A stretch of 53,275 bases of DNA from Halomonas elongata (GCF_029081005.1 NZ_JAJQTQ010000024.1:1-53275), one strand, 5' to 3'; shown: positions 7,429 through 18,359, numbered from the stretch's first letter. Numbers and translations: made by a program. The notes: a model not told the origin generated them from the sequence alone.

Positions 7429-8328
7429 ATGTCTCATCAACATGATCATGGCACCCATGGGGGGCACGACAGCCAGCGTCGCCTGGGCTGGGCCATCCTG
7501 CTCACGGGTGGCTTCATGGTGGCCGAGCTGGTCGGCGGTGTGCTGTCGGGATCGCTGGCGCTGCTCGCCGATGCGGGGCACATGCTCACCGATGCCGCGG
7601 CGTTGGCGCTGGCCCTGTTCGCCGCCTGGATCAGCCGGCGTCCGGCCGATACGCGACGCAGTTATGGGTATCATCGCGTTCAGGTGCTGGCGGCCTTCGT
7701 CAATGGCTTGACGTTGATCGCCATCGTCGTCTGGATTGCCATCGAGGCGATCCGTCGGCTGTTCACGCCGATCTCCGTGGCCGGTAGCACCATGCTGGTG
7801 ATCGCCGGGCTCGGGCTGGTCGTCAATCTGGTGGTCTTCGCCATTCTGCACATGGGGGATCGCGAGAACCTCAATATTCGCGGTGCGGCCCTGCATGTGC
7901 TGGGCGATTTGCTGGGCTCGGTGGCCGCGATCGTCGCCGCCGTGGTGATACTGCTGACTGGCTGGACGCCGATCGATCCCTTGTTGTCGCTGCTGGTGGC
8001 GGCGCTCATCCTGCGCAGCGCCTGGAAGCTGACGCGGGAGTCCGGGCATATCCTGCTGGAAGGCACGCCGGAAGGCCTGGATGTGGAGCAGGTCAAGCGC
8101 GAGCTTGCCGAGCGGCTGCCGGAGGTCCGCGATGTTCATCATGTGCATGCCTGGTCACTGACGCCGGGGCACCATCTGATGTCGCTGCATGCGATTCTGG
8201 ACGAGGGGGCGGACCAGGAGCGGGTGCTGGTCGAGATCAAGACGATGCTGAGCGACGCTTTCGCCGTCGAGCACTCGACGATCCAGGTCGAGTCGTGGCA
8301 GGGCTGTGTCGATGAGACGGGTCACTGA
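7429..8328 (+). CDS. czcD: CDF-family zinc/cadmium/cobalt efflux protein (CzcD/ZitB type)
   Basis: A 299-residue inner-membrane cation diffusion facilitator that exports divalent metals by proton antiport. The N-terminus is histidine-rich (MSHQHDHGTHGGHD). Six membrane segments are visible in the first ~200 residues. The transport-site motifs are LLADAGHMLTDAAAL in TM2 and ALHVLGDLLGSV in TM5, both HxxxD, as in Zn/Cd-selecting members. A cytosolic C-terminal metal-binding domain follows (HVHAWSLTPGHH). GAGGAGG precedes the ATG. A terminator hairpin follows directly. It is divergent from hipBA, and the leftmost hip operators lie within its upstream region. The exact metal is not determined by sequence. 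Confidence 0.9.
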   Translation: MSHQHDHGTHGGHDSQRRLGWAILLTGGFMVAELVGGVLSGSLALLADAGHMLTDAAALALALFAAWISRRPADTRRSYGYHRVQVLAAFVNGLTLIAIVVWIAIEAIRRLFTPISVAGSTMLVIAGLGLVVNLVVFAILHMGDRENLNIRGAALHVLGDLLGSVAAIVAAVVILLTGWTPIDPLLSLLVAALILRSAWKLTRESGHILLEGTPEGLDVEQVKRELAERLPEVRDVHHVHAWSLTPGHHLMSLHAILDEGADQERVLVEIKTMLSDAFAVEHSTIQVESWQGCVDETGH

Positions 8329-8331
8329 GTG

Positions 8332-8353
8332 ATGGGCGGCGGGCGCCGCCCAT
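8332..8353 (+). terminator. Terminator hairpin after czcD (left copy of a 46-bp direct repeat)
   Basis: ATGGGCGGC pairs with GCCGCCCAT around a GGGC loop: a perfect 9-bp stem. The following 24 bases, ending in CTTAT at 8374-8378, match the sequence at 11765-11810 with only four differences over 46 bp. There the repeat ends in the stop codon of the ABC-F gene. No clear T tract follows on the plus strand. Confidence 0.6.
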
Positions 8354-8438
8354 CATGACGGCGCGAGGGAAGACTTATTTGTGGCACTGTCACCAGTGGC
8401 AGTGATTGGTCACAGCCATGAGCCGGGCTTGTGGCTAG

Positions 8439-9362
8439 TTAGTGGTCTTCCGGTCGTAATGCCCAGACCGGGTGCTCGGCAAGCCGATCTTCCAGGAATG
8501 CCACGAACGCCCGCACTCGGGGCGGCACTAGTTGCCGCTGGGGCATCACCGCGTGAATACCGGTTTCCGGTAGTCGGTAATCCGGCAACACCACTTTCAG
8601 CCGGCCGCTGCACAGATGTTCGTGGATATGCCACACCGAGTGCCGGGCGATACCCAGGCCGCCGAGTACCGCCTCGGTGAGCATCTCTCCCTGATTACTG
8701 CGTATGCGACCCCCGACCTGTATCGCCTCACTTTGCCCCTGGTTGTCGGTGAGGTGCCAGACATCCTGTCTCTGCCGGCTGCTGGAAAGCACCAGGCATT
8801 GGTGGTCGGCAAGATCGGCGGGGCGTTGCGGGGTGCCGTAGCGGTCGAGGTAGCCGGGAGTGGCGCACAGTACCCGTTGGTCGTCGGCCAAGCGTCGGGC
8901 CACCCAGCTGGAATCTTCCAGAACGCCGATACGAATGCCCAGGTCGTAGCCCTCGCCCACCAGGTCCGTCATCTGGTCGGTCAGGCTGACACACAGGTCC
9001 AGCCGGGGATAGCGGTTCAGGAACTCCGGCAACAGCGGCGAGATGTACTGGCGCCCGAAAGAGTGGGGCAGGGTGACGCGCAGGGTGCCGGTGACATTGT
9101 CGGCGCTGCCGCGTAGATCCTGGGTGAGTGCTTCCAGTCCCTCCACCAGGTCGCGGCCTTGTTCCGCCAGCGCCAGCCCCTCCGGGGTGGGATGGAGGCG
9201 TCGGGTTGTGCGATGTAACAGCCGCACGTTGAGGCCTTTCTCCAACCGCTGCAGACGCTGACTGGCCACCGCCGACGACAAATCAAGGCTACGGGCGGCG
9301 GCGCTGATCGTGCCCAGATCCATCACGCGAAGAAAGAGGGCGATGTCGCTCAGACGATCCAT
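8439..9362 (-). CDS. LysR-family transcriptional regulator
   Basis: A 307-residue LysR regulator. The winged HTH is at about residues 1-60 (MDRLSDIALFLRVMDLGTIS, then AARSLDLSSAVASQRLQRLE), followed by the periplasmic-binding-like effector domain. It is divergent from an MFS transporter gene, with a 15-bp palindrome fitting the LysR T-N11-A box between them, the classic layout for autoregulation plus activation of the divergent gene. Regulators of this CrgA/PA subgroup often respond to quinones or aldehydes, but the ligand is not readable. It is part of the block bounded by direct repeats at 8332 and 11765. Confidence 0.9.
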   Translation of the reverse strand: MDRLSDIALFLRVMDLGTISAAARSLDLSSAVASQRLQRLEKGLNVRLLHRTTRRLHPTPEGLALAEQGRDLVEGLEALTQDLRGSADNVTGTLRVTLPHSFGRQYISPLLPEFLNRYPRLDLCVSLTDQMTDLVGEGYDLGIRIGVLEDSSWVARRLADDQRVLCATPGYLDRYGTPQRPADLADHQCLVLSSSRQRQDVWHLTDNQGQSEAIQVGGRIRSNQGEMLTEAVLGGLGIARHSVWHIHEHLCSGRLKVVLPDYRLPETGIHAVMPQRQLVPPRVRAFVAFLEDRLAEHPVWALRPEDH

Positions 9363-9375
9363 GGCGGGCTCATTA

Positions 9376-9390
9376 TCAATAAAATATTGA
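9376..9390. promoter_or_regulatory. Candidate LysR-box between lysR and MFS genes
   Basis: TCAATAAAATATTGA is a perfect 6-bp inverted repeat with a 3-bp spacer and fits T-N11-A. It lies 14 bp upstream of the LysR start codon and about 80 bp upstream of the MFS start, in a locally AT-rich stretch. Confidence 0.6.
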
Positions 9391-9471
9391 AAGTGATTGA
9401 AGATAATAAAGGTATCAAGGAAGAAAATTCGAATCTAGCATTCGTCTCATCATTCCTTGAGGGACGTTTCA

Positions 9472-10692
9472 ATGATGACGGCAAGCTCTTCGCGCTCGGT
9501 CTCCTGGGCGCTTTACGCCTTGACCATTGGTGCCTTCGGCATCGGCACCACCGAATTCGTGATCATGGGGGTGCTGGAGCAGGTGGCCGCGGATCTGGAT
9601 GTGAGCATTCGCCGCGCGGGCCTGCTGATTTCCGGCTATGCCCTGGGCGTGTTCGTGGGTGCGCCGTTGCTCACCATCGCCAGTACCCGCTGGCCGCGCA
9701 AGACGGTGTTGGTGGTGCTGATGGTTATTTTCACCCTGGGCAACCTTGCCTGCGCACTGGCACCGAGTTACCCCATGCTGATGGTCGCCCGGGTGGTCAC
9801 TTCCCTGGCACACGGCACCTTTTTCGGCGTCGGTTCGGTGGTCGCCACCGGCCTGGTGGCGCCGGACAAGCGGGCCGGCGCCATCGCGATCATGTTCACC
9901 GGCCTGACCGTGGCGACGCTGATGGGCGTACCCGCCGGCGCCTGGCTGGGACATGAGTACGGCTGGCGTACCACCTTCTGGGCAGTCACCGGCGTGGGCA
10001 TGCTGGCGACTCTGGTGATTGCGCTCGTCGTGCCCCGCGACAGCGGCGACGGCGAGGAATCTGGCTGGCGCGCGAGTCTGGCGGCGATCGGCCGACCAAT
10101 GGTGTTGCTGGGGCTGCTGATGACGGTGCTCGGCTTCGCCGGGGTGTTCACCGTATTCACCTACATTCAGCCGATGCTGACCGGTATCGCCGGCTTCTCC
10201 CAGGAGGCGGTGTCGCTGATTCTGCTGGTGTTCGGCGTCGGCATGATCGTCGGTAACCTGCTCGGCGGAAGACTGGCGGACCGGGGACTGGCGTCGGCGC
10301 TGCTGACCACGCTGACAGTGTTGGTCGCCGTACTGGGTCTGTTTCCTTTTGCGCTCGATTACCAATGGACGGCGGTGGTCTTCGTCGGCCTGCTGGGTAT
10401 GGCCGGCTTCGCCACCGTGGCGCCCTTGCAACTATGGGTGCTTAACCGGGCGGAAGGCGCGGCCAGCCTGGCGTCAAGCTTCAACATCGGCGCGTTCAAC
10501 CTGGGCAATGCCCTGGGCGCCGGACTGGGTGGTGTGGTGATAGAGCAGGGTGGCGGCTTTACCGCCGTGCCCGGCGCCGCCGCCCTGGTGTCTCTGGCCG
10601 GGCTGGCAGTGGCCGCCTGGGCAATCAAGCGAGATCGGGGCACGGCTATCCAGCCCGCCCCGTCAATTTCCTGCGAACAGGAGAGAGTGTGA
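9472..10692 (+). CDS. MFS efflux transporter, DHA1 (AraJ-like) family
   Basis: A 406-residue, 12-segment major facilitator transporter, probably a proton-driven exporter of small metabolites or drugs. The N-terminus has the AraJ/YdhP-type signature GAFGIGTTEFVIMGVLEQVA, and motif A-like residues follow TM2 (STRWPRK). The start at 9472 is preceded by GAGGGACG as ribosome site; a TTG at 9457 in frame is less likely. It overlaps the next gene (TGATG), so transporter and aldo-keto reductase form one operon controlled from the divergent LysR gene. This combination suggests detoxification of an aldehyde or quinone and export of product, which is inference. Confidence 0.88.
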   Translation: MMTASSSRSVSWALYALTIGAFGIGTTEFVIMGVLEQVAADLDVSIRRAGLLISGYALGVFVGAPLLTIASTRWPRKTVLVVLMVIFTLGNLACALAPSYPMLMVARVVTSLAHGTFFGVGSVVATGLVAPDKRAGAIAIMFTGLTVATLMGVPAGAWLGHEYGWRTTFWAVTGVGMLATLVIALVVPRDSGDGEESGWRASLAAIGRPMVLLGLLMTVLGFAGVFTVFTYIQPMLTGIAGFSQEAVSLILLVFGVGMIVGNLLGGRLADRGLASALLTTLTVLVAVLGLFPFALDYQWTAVVFVGLLGMAGFATVAPLQLWVLNRAEGAASLASSFNIGAFNLGNALGAGLGGVVIEQGGGFTAVPGAAALVSLAGLAVAAWAIKRDRGTAIQPAPSISCEQERV

Positions 10693-11723
10693 TGGAATAC
10701 CGTTATCTGGGGCGGTCCGGTTTCAAGATGCCGGCATTGGGTTTCGGGGCCGGTACCTTCGGCGGCAAGGGGCCGCTGTTCAGTGCCTGGGGCAATACCG
10801 ACGTAGCGCAAGCGAAACGGCTTATCGATGTATGCCTGGATGCCGGCGTCAATCTGTTCGACTCCGCCGATGTGTATTCCGACGGCGCCTCGGAAACGAT
10901 TCTCGGCGCGGCGATCAAAGGCCGTCGCGACCGAGTGATCGTATCCACCAAGCTGTCGCTGCGCAGCGGCGAGGACGCCAACGACGTCGGCAGTTCCCGC
11001 CACCACCTGATCCGCGCTACCGAGCGCGCGCTGAAACGGCTGGAAACCGACTATATCGATGTGCTGCAGCTGCATCATTTCGACGCCATGACGCCGGTGG
11101 AAGACGTCATGTCGGCGCTGGATGATCTGGTGCGGGCCGGCAAGGTGCGCTACCTGGGCGCTTCCAATTTCTCCGGTTGGCAGTTGATGAAGTCCCAGAG
11201 CGTCGCCGAACGCTACGGGTATGCGCGCTTCGTGGCCAACCAGACGTACTACTCGTTGGTGGGCCGGGATTACGAGTGGGAACTGATGCCCCTGGGACAG
11301 GACCAGGGGCTGGGTGCCTTGGTGTGGAGCCCGCTGGGCTGGGGGCGTCTGACCGGCAAGATTCGTCGTGGCCAGCCGCTACCCGCGGGGAGTCGTCTTC
11401 ACGAGACAGAGGGGTTCGCGCCACCGGTACCGGACGAACGATTGTATCGGGTATTGGATGTGTTGTTCGAGATTGCCGAGGAAGTCGACAAGACCGTACC
11501 GCAGGTGGCGATCAACTGGTTGCTGCGACGGCCGACGGTGTCGTCGGTGCTGATTGGCGCCCGGGACGAAACCCAGTTGCGGCAGAATCTCGGCGCCGTC
11601 GGCTGGTGTCTCGACGACGCTCAGGTCGCGCGTCTGGATGCGGCGAGTGCGGTGACCCCGCCTTACCCCTATTACCCTTATTGGAACGGTCAGTTCGCGG
11701 AACGTAATCCACCATTGGTATGA
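10692..11723 (+). CDS. Aldo/keto reductase (NADPH-dependent)
   Basis: A 343-residue TIM-barrel oxidoreductase reducing aldehydes or ketones with NADPH. Catalytic tetrad residues are visible: D and Y in FDSADVYSDGASE (about 56-68), K in VSTKLSL (about 86-92), and H in VLQLHHFD (about 123-130). The C-terminal cofactor-binding part includes SSVLIGARDETQLRQNLGA. The ATG at 10692 overlaps the MFS stop codon by one base, showing translational coupling. The protein ends 42 bp before a terminator hairpin. Substrate is unknown. Confidence 0.9.
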   Translation: MEYRYLGRSGFKMPALGFGAGTFGGKGPLFSAWGNTDVAQAKRLIDVCLDAGVNLFDSADVYSDGASETILGAAIKGRRDRVIVSTKLSLRSGEDANDVGSSRHHLIRATERALKRLETDYIDVLQLHHFDAMTPVEDVMSALDDLVRAGKVRYLGASNFSGWQLMKSQSVAERYGYARFVANQTYYSLVGRDYEWELMPLGQDQGLGALVWSPLGWGRLTGKIRRGQPLPAGSRLHETEGFAPPVPDERLYRVLDVLFEIAEEVDKTVPQVAINWLLRRPTVSSVLIGARDETQLRQNLGAVGWCLDDAQVARLDAASAVTPPYPYYPYWNGQFAERNPPLV

Positions 11724-11764
11724 CTGAAGCGCACTGAAAAAGGGGCGCTCAGGAGGCGGTGTGA

Positions 11765-11786
11765 ATGGGCGGCGGGCGCCGCCCAT
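11765..11786. terminator. Terminator hairpin shared by AKR and ybiT (right copy of direct repeat)
   Basis: The same 9-bp stem and GGGC loop as at 8332. It lies between two converging genes. The repeat extends to 11810, covering the stop codon (TTA, 11808-11810) of the ABC-F gene on the minus strand. Confidence 0.6.
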
Positions 11787-11807
11787 CACGACGGCGTGAG
11801 CGGAGAC

Positions 11808-13397
11808 TTATCCGGGAACGCCCTGGCTGCCCAGGTAATCGTCATAACTGCCACTGAAATCGACGATGCCGTCGTCTTTCATCTCGATGATGCGCGTGGC
11901 CAGCGAGCCGACGAATTCCCGGTCGTGGCTGACAAAGATCAGCGTGCCGGCATAGTGTTCCAGTGCCAGGTTGAGCGCTTCGATGGACTCCATGTCCAGG
12001 TGGTTCGTGGGCTCATCCATGATCAGCACATTGGGCTGTTGCAGGATGAGCTTGCCGAAGAGCATGCGCCCCTGTTCGCCACCCGAGATGACCTTCACCG
12101 ACTTGCCGATTTCATCGTTGGAGAACAGCATCCGCCCCAGGGCGCCGCGCACGGTCTGCTCGCCGCCGGTCGTCCACTGCTGCATCCATTCGAACAGCGT
12201 CTCGCCGCCGTCGAAATCTGCCGCGTGGTCCTGTGCGAAATAACCGACTTCAGCGGCATCGGTCCATTTCACTTCACCGGCATCGGGCGGCATCGTGCCC
12301 ATCACGCAGTTGAGCAGGGTGGTCTTGCCGATGCCATTGGGCCCGATGATGGCCACGCGTTCCCCCGCTTCGACTCGCAGGCCGAGGCGCTCGAACAGAA
12401 CGTTGTCGCCCCAGGCCTTGGAGAGGTCTTCCACGTTCAGGGCCTGACGGTGAATCTTCCTGTTCTGCTCGAAGCGAATGAAGGGGCTGACGCGCGAGGA
12501 GGGCTTGACCTCCTCGAGCTGAATCTTGTCGATCTTGCGCTGACGCGACGTCGCCTGCTTGGCCTTGGAGGCATTGGCCGAGAAGCGGCTGACGAATTGC
12601 TGCAGTTCGGCGATTTCCGCCTTCTTCCTGGCATTCTCGGCGTGCAGGCGCTCCCGCGCCTGAGTAGCGGCGGTCATGTACTCATCGTAATTGCCGGGAA
12701 ACAGCTGTAGCTCGCCGTAGTCCAGATCCGCCATGTGGGTACAGACACTATTCAGGAAGTGGCGGTCGTGGGAGATGATGATCATGGTCGACGAGCGTGC
12801 CTTGAGGATGTCCTCCAGCCAGCGAATCGTGTTGATATCGAGGTGGTTGGTCGGCTCATCGAGCAGCAGCACGTCGGGGTCGCTGAACAGCGCCTGGGCC
12901 AGCAGCACGCGGAGTTTCCAGCCCGGCGCGACAACGCTCATCGGCTGGTCGTGCTGCTCGAGGGGAATGCCCAGGCCCAGCAGCAGCTCGCCGGCACGGG
13001 CCTCGGCGGTATAGCCATCGAGTTCGGCAAAGCGCACTTCGAGATCGGCGACCGCCATGCCATCTTCTTCACTCATCTCGGCCTGCGAGTAGATGCGCTC
13101 ACGCTCCGCGGTGACGTTCCAGAGTTCTTCGTTGCCCATGATCACCGTATCGATGACACGCTCGTTCTCGAAGGCAAACTGATCCTGGCGCAACTTGCCC
13201 AGTCGCGTGGTGGCGTCTTTCATCACCTGACCGCTGGTAGGCTCCAGGTCTCCCCCGAGAATCTTGATCAGGGTCGATTTGCCGCAGCCGTTGGCCCCGA
13301 TCAGGCCGTAGCGATGGCCCTGGCCGAATTTGACGGAAACGTTTTCGAACAGCGGCTTGGGGCCAAACTGCATGGTGATGTTGGCAGTAGAGAGCAC
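11808..13397 (-). CDS. ybiT: ABC-F family ATPase, YbiT-like
   Basis: Starting at the GTG at 13397 gives 529 residues, matching E. coli YbiT (530) in length and in its first residues ([20 protein letters not shown]). Two ABC domains are visible: Walker [10 protein letters not shown] (about 36-44) with a signature/Walker B region ending [11 protein letters not shown], then a linker rich in charged residues, then Walker [10 protein letters not shown] with [11 protein letters not shown]. No membrane segments. ABC-F proteins act on the ribosome E site to adjust translation. YbiT's exact role is less clear than EttA's. Further upstream in-frame codons extend the frame by 39 residues of low similarity, so I reject them. 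Confidence 0.92.
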   Translation of the reverse strand: MLSTANITMQFGPKPLFENVSVKFGQGHRYGLIGANGCGKSTLIKILGGDLEPTSGQVMKDATTRLGKLRQDQFAFENERVIDTVIMGNEELWNVTAERERIYSQAEMSEEDGMAVADLEVRFAELDGYTAEARAGELLLGLGIPLEQHDQPMSVVAPGWKLRVLLAQALFSDPDVLLLDEPTNHLDINTIRWLEDILKARSSTMIIISHDRHFLNSVCTHMADLDYGELQLFPGNYDEYMTAATQARERLHAENARKKAEIAELQQFVSRFSANASKAKQATSRQRKIDKIQLEEVKPSSRVSPFIRFEQNRKIHRQALNVEDLSKAWGDNVLFERLGLRVEAGERVAIIGPNGIGKTTLLNCVMGTMPPDAGEVKWTDAAEVGYFAQDHAADFDGGETLFEWMQQWTTGGEQTVRGALGRMLFSNDEIGKSVKVISGGEQGRMLFGKLILQQPNVLIMDEPTNHLDMESIEALNLALEHYAGTLIFVSHDREFVGSLATRIIEMKDDGIVDFSGSYDDYLGSQGVPG

Positions 13398-13567
13398 GGC
13401 GGAGAATCTCGCGGGAGGATCATGAATGAGAGACTTCGGCCGACACCGGGAGCGGCTTGGACCAAAGGGGAGGGCGCATTGTACGCGCCGGACCGCGGGG
13501 CTATCTACACGCACTGCCGACCGGCCGCGTCAGCGCGGTTCGGCATCCAGCCGTCTCCACGGTGGGA

Positions 13568-14839
13568 TCATGCCTTGACCTCGAGCAACTCACTCCAGCG
13601 AGTGGTATAGCGCGATGAGAGGTTGCCGCAGCGCAGCTTCCAGGGGGCGTTGGCGGCGGGGAGGCCGAAGCCGATGGTGTGGCGGCCCATGCGCCGGTTC
13701 AGGGTATCCAGCGTATTCATCAGGCGTTCGCCGCATTGGCGTTCGGCGTCGTCGGGGGCGTCCAGCAGCGAGAGCTGCTGGTGCTCGATGTCCAGCAGGT
13801 CGAGCAGCATCACGCCGGCCTTCATGTAGTGGTAACCGGGACGATGGATGCGGGCCAGTGCCCGGCGGGCGGTGGCGATGATCGGTCGGCTGTCGTTGGT
13901 GGGATGGGGCAGCTCGACGACGAGTCCGGGCGTGTGCTGGGGCTGGTCGTGGCGGTGTCGGTTGGTCCTGAGGAAGACGTACAGGGCGCAGGCCAGACCG
14001 CGCTGGTGCCGCAGTTTCTCGGCGGCGTGCTGGGCATGCTGGCCGATGGCCTCGCGCAGATGCCGCCATTCGCCGGTGGCACGACCGAAGGAGCGGGAGA
14101 CCATGATGCGCTGGCGAGCCTCGTCGTCCTGCATGGTGATGCAGCCGATGCCACGCAACTCGAGGAGGGTGCGTTCCAGCACCACGGAGTGATGGCGGCG
14201 CAGGGTCTTGGCGTCGGCGTTTCGCAGGTCCCAGGCGTTGCGCAGGCCCAGCAGCGCCAGGCGTTCGGCCATGCGACGGCCCAGTCCCCAGATATCGCCG
14301 AGCGGGGTGCGCTGCAGCAGGTGCCGTGTCTCGTCGCCATCGGCGGCAAGGACACAGACGCCCCGATACGCGGCGGATGACTTGGCGACATGATTGGCGA
14401 GCTTGGCGAGGGTGTGGGTGGGCCCGACGCCGACGCACACGGGCAGGCCGGTATGGCGCCGCACGTCGTCGTACAACGAACGAGCCAGGCGCCGCAGCGC
14501 GGCATCGTCGAAGCCTTCGAGCCGCACGAACATCTCGTCGATGGAGTAGGGCTCCACCTCGTCGACCCTGTCCTCGAGTACCATCCTGACGCGGGCCGAC
14601 ATGTCGCCGTAGAGTTCGTAGTTGGAAGACTGCAGGTGGATTTCGCCACGTTGCAGGCAGGACTGCAGCCTGAAGGCCGGGGTGCCCATTTCCACGCCCA
14701 TGGCCTTGAGCTCGCTGGAGCGAGCGATGACACAGCCATCGTTGTTGGACAGCACGCCTACGGGCCGGCCCTCCAGGCGCGGCTGGAAGACACGCTCGCA
14801 GCTCACGTAGAAGTTGTTGCAGTCGACCAGTCCGATCAT
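13568..14839 (-). CDS. umuC: DNA polymerase V catalytic subunit UmuC
   Basis: A 423-residue Y-family polymerase, the normal UmuC length (422 in E. coli). The palm starts MIGLVDCNNFYVSCERVFQP with catalytic D6. SNNDGCVIARSSE (about 31-43) and YSIDEMFV (catalytic D-E, about 98-105) complete the active site. The C-terminal little-finger region is followed by a short tail. It extends DNA past lesions as part of UmuD'2C. The start overlaps the umuD stop (ATGA), so it is coupled to umuD and shares its SOS promoter. Confidence 0.95.
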   Translation of the reverse strand: MIGLVDCNNFYVSCERVFQPRLEGRPVGVLSNNDGCVIARSSELKAMGVEMGTPAFRLQSCLQRGEIHLQSSNYELYGDMSARVRMVLEDRVDEVEPYSIDEMFVRLEGFDDAALRRLARSLYDDVRRHTGLPVCVGVGPTHTLAKLANHVAKSSAAYRGVCVLAADGDETRHLLQRTPLGDIWGLGRRMAERLALLGLRNAWDLRNADAKTLRRHHSVVLERTLLELRGIGCITMQDDEARQRIMVSRSFGRATGEWRHLREAIGQHAQHAAEKLRHQRGLACALYVFLRTNRHRHDQPQHTPGLVVELPHPTNDSRPIIATARRALARIHRPGYHYMKAGVMLLDLLDIEHQQLSLLDAPDDAERQCGERLMNTLDTLNRRMGRHTIGFGLPAANAPWKLRCGNLSSRYTTRWSELLEVKA

Positions 14840-15264
14840 ATCGGGAACTCATGAATGACCGAGCGCACCACGCCCCATATCTGCAGGCTCTGTTCATTGA
14901 CGGGGATGGGCGCGTGTTCGGGATGCCCGGAGCAGAGGAAGGCGCGGCCGTGGCGCTGTTCGAGGCGCTTCACGACGATCTCGCCGTCGACCAGGGCGAT
15001 GACGATGTTTCCGAAGCGGGCCGTCACCGAGCGGTCCACGATCAGGATATCACCGTGGTGAATGGCATGGGCCTGCATGCTGTGCCCCTCGACACGCATG
15101 AAGAAGGTCGCGGCAGGGTGTTTCACCAGGCGTTCGTTGAGGTCCAGTGTGCGTTCGGCATAGTTCTCCGCGGGAGAGGGGAAGCCGGTGAGCCCCGCCC
15201 GTGCGGTGGTCGACGGGAAGGCACCGGGGCGCTGCGGCGGCGTCTGGGGGGTGGTGTCAGGCAT
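14836..15264 (-). CDS. umuD: SOS mutagenesis protein UmuD (S24 autoprotease)
   Basis: A 142-residue protein (E. coli UmuD 139). It self-cleaves on RecA filaments to UmuD', which joins UmuC. The cleavage region reads LTGFPSPAENYAE, so the bond would be T-G rather than the C-G of E. coli. The serine nucleophile is in RVEGHSMQ, the lysine in EIVVKRLE. The ATG at 15264 lies 17 bp downstream of the SOS box; longer frames upstream would run through that box, so this start is preferred. Confidence 0.94.
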   Translation of the reverse strand: MPDTTPQTPPQRPGAFPSTTARAGLTGFPSPAENYAERTLDLNERLVKHPAATFFMRVEGHSMQAHAIHHGDILIVDRSVTARFGNIVIALVDGEIVVKRLEQRHGRAFLCSGHPEHAPIPVNEQSLQIWGVVRSVIHEFPI

Positions 15265-15281
15265 GATGCGGCACCCGAATG

Positions 15282-15297
15282 CTGTATTTATATATAG
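15282..15297. promoter_or_regulatory. LexA (SOS) box of umuDC
   Basis: CTGTATTTATATATAG fits the gammaproteobacterial LexA consensus CTGT-N8-ACAG with one mismatch in the right half (ATAG). It sits immediately upstream of the umuD start, where LexA would block the promoter. Confidence 0.85.
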
Positions 15298-15613
15298 TAT
15301 CGGGCGGGAGGTGGCGGCAAGGCAAGTCCGTTTGCGCTGGATGACCTGTGGGGAGAATGCTTCATTCGTGGAGGTTAAGGCTCTCATGGCCTATCGAGGA
15401 TGTCTTACAGGATGTGCCTCCAATGGCGTGCGGAGCCGTCGGAAGGGATGCGCCATGCTCAAGGTGTGACGCAGATTCCGCCATGCGTGCTGCCCCTCCT
15501 TCTCGGCTCGCGTTCCCCTGCTGCGTCACGCTCTCGGCACCCCGGCCATTCAGGCCGGGGTGCCGTCTTGTTGATGGGCCGTCGTTTGCTTGCCGCCGGC
15601 GACCGGATATGGC
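15298..15613. other. Intergenic stretch between umuD and chrA with a strong hairpin
   Basis: No gene is seen here. A perfect 12-bp hairpin GGCACCCCGGCC / GGCCGGGGTGCC lies at 15536-15564 with loop ATTCA, followed on the plus strand by GTCTTGTT. It is about 50 bp beyond the chrA stop codon, so it probably ends the ggt-chrA-chrA transcript (minus strand). The remaining sequence up to the LexA box shows nothing recognisable. Confidence 0.55.
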
Positions 15614-16144
15614 TCATCCCAGCAGCAGGGCGCCGTAGCCGATGCCGAAGCACACGACCAGGGCGGGGTGGACCCGGGTCGTCGTGAGCAGGAGGGCGGC
15701 GACTCCGCCGATGATGGCGGTATGCAGCCAGCCGAGGGTGTCGAGGCCTTCGTTCAGGAAAGACCAGGTCAGGTAAGCCATCAGCACCATCACCACCGGG
15801 CGGACCCACTGGCTCATGGCCCTGACCCGGGGCGAGTTCCGATAGCGGTAGAGTGTGCCGAGGGCGACCAGCATCAGCAGCAGCGAGGGGGCGACAGTGG
15901 CCAGCACGGCGATCAGCGCGCCGGGTAGGCCGGCCACGTCGTGGCCGATGTAGCCGGCCATCTTGGTGGCGATGGGGCTGGGCAGGGCATTGCCCAGCGC
16001 CAGGGTCTCGGCGAATCCCTGGGAGGTCATCCAGCCATAGCGGCCGACCACCTCGTTCTCGATCAGCGGGATGATGGCGGGGCCGCCGCCGTAGCCGACG
16101 ATGTTGGGCACGAAGAAGGCCAGGAACAGTTGCCAGTAGATCAT
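15614..16144 (-). CDS. chrA2: Half-size ChrA chromate/anion transporter, second subunit
   Basis: A 176-residue membrane protein of the chromate ion transporter family, single-domain (short-chain) type. Motifs: VGYGGGPAIIPLIE (about 15-28) and GNALPSPIATKMAGYIG (about 50-66), then hydrophobic segments to the C-terminus. The start overlaps the stop of the upstream partner by 4 bp (ATGA). Short-chain ChrA proteins normally work as pairs with opposite membrane topology. The substrate need not be chromate; many members export other anions or are uncharacterised. Confidence 0.88.
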   Translation of the reverse strand: MIYWQLFLAFFVPNIVGYGGGPAIIPLIENEVVGRYGWMTSQGFAETLALGNALPSPIATKMAGYIGHDVAGLPGALIAVLATVAPSLLLMLVALGTLYRYRNSPRVRAMSQWVRPVVMVLMAYLTWSFLNEGLDTLGWLHTAIIGGVAALLLTTTRVHPALVVCFGIGYGALLLG

Positions 16145-16709
16145 CGGGTGGGCTCCTCGGCCGAGGTTCGGCGCATGGGACGCAACAGGGCGGCGATCAG
16201 GATGGCGCCGATCACCAGGCCCGGATGCAGCCCCAGGCCATGGATCAGGCCGCCGGCGGCGAACCCCAGCATCACGGTCGCCAGCCAGCCCAGGCCGGCT
16301 CGCGACTTGGCGAAGAAGTCGAACGTCAACTGGGCCATCATGACCATCACCACGGGAATCACGCCCTGGCCCATGCCCTGGACCCAACGCTGGTCGCCGT
16401 GGCGGGCGTACAGGCCCAGCAGGGCGATCATCGCCAGGATCAAGGGCACGGTGACGGCGACGACCGCGTTGACGGCGCCCAGCGGGCCGCCCACCCGATA
16501 GCCGATGTAGCCGGCCATCTTGGTGGCGATGGGGCCGGGCAGGGTGTTGCCGATGGCCAGCACGTCGGAGAAGCCGTCATCGTCCAGCCAGGCGTGGCGT
16601 TGGACGGCCTCCCGACGAACCAGCGGAATCATCGAGGGACCGCCGCCGAAGCCGAACAGGCCGACGCGCAGGAAGGCCATGAAGAGTCGAGTCTGCCGTT
16701 GCCACATGG

Positions 16710-16713
<4 letters not shown>
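16141..16713 (-). CDS. chrA1: Half-size ChrA chromate/anion transporter, first subunit
   Basis: A 190-residue single-domain ChrA protein and paralogue of the next gene. Motifs: FGFGGGPSMIPLVRREA (about 20-36) and GNTLPGPIATKMAGYIGYRVGG (about 55-76). About five to six membrane segments. It is translationally coupled on both sides: its ATG overlaps the ggt stop and its stop overlaps the second chrA. Thus the transporter pair is expressed with a gamma-glutamyltransferase. Confidence 0.88.
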
Positions 16714-18341
<1,628 letters not shown>

Positions 18342-18359
18342 GCCATCTCCTGCTGAATT

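Noticed and set aside
8332..11810. Insertion sequence explaining the direct repeats
   Set aside because: No transposase or terminal inverted repeats; 46 bp is much too long for a normal target-site duplication, so homologous recombination is more likely.
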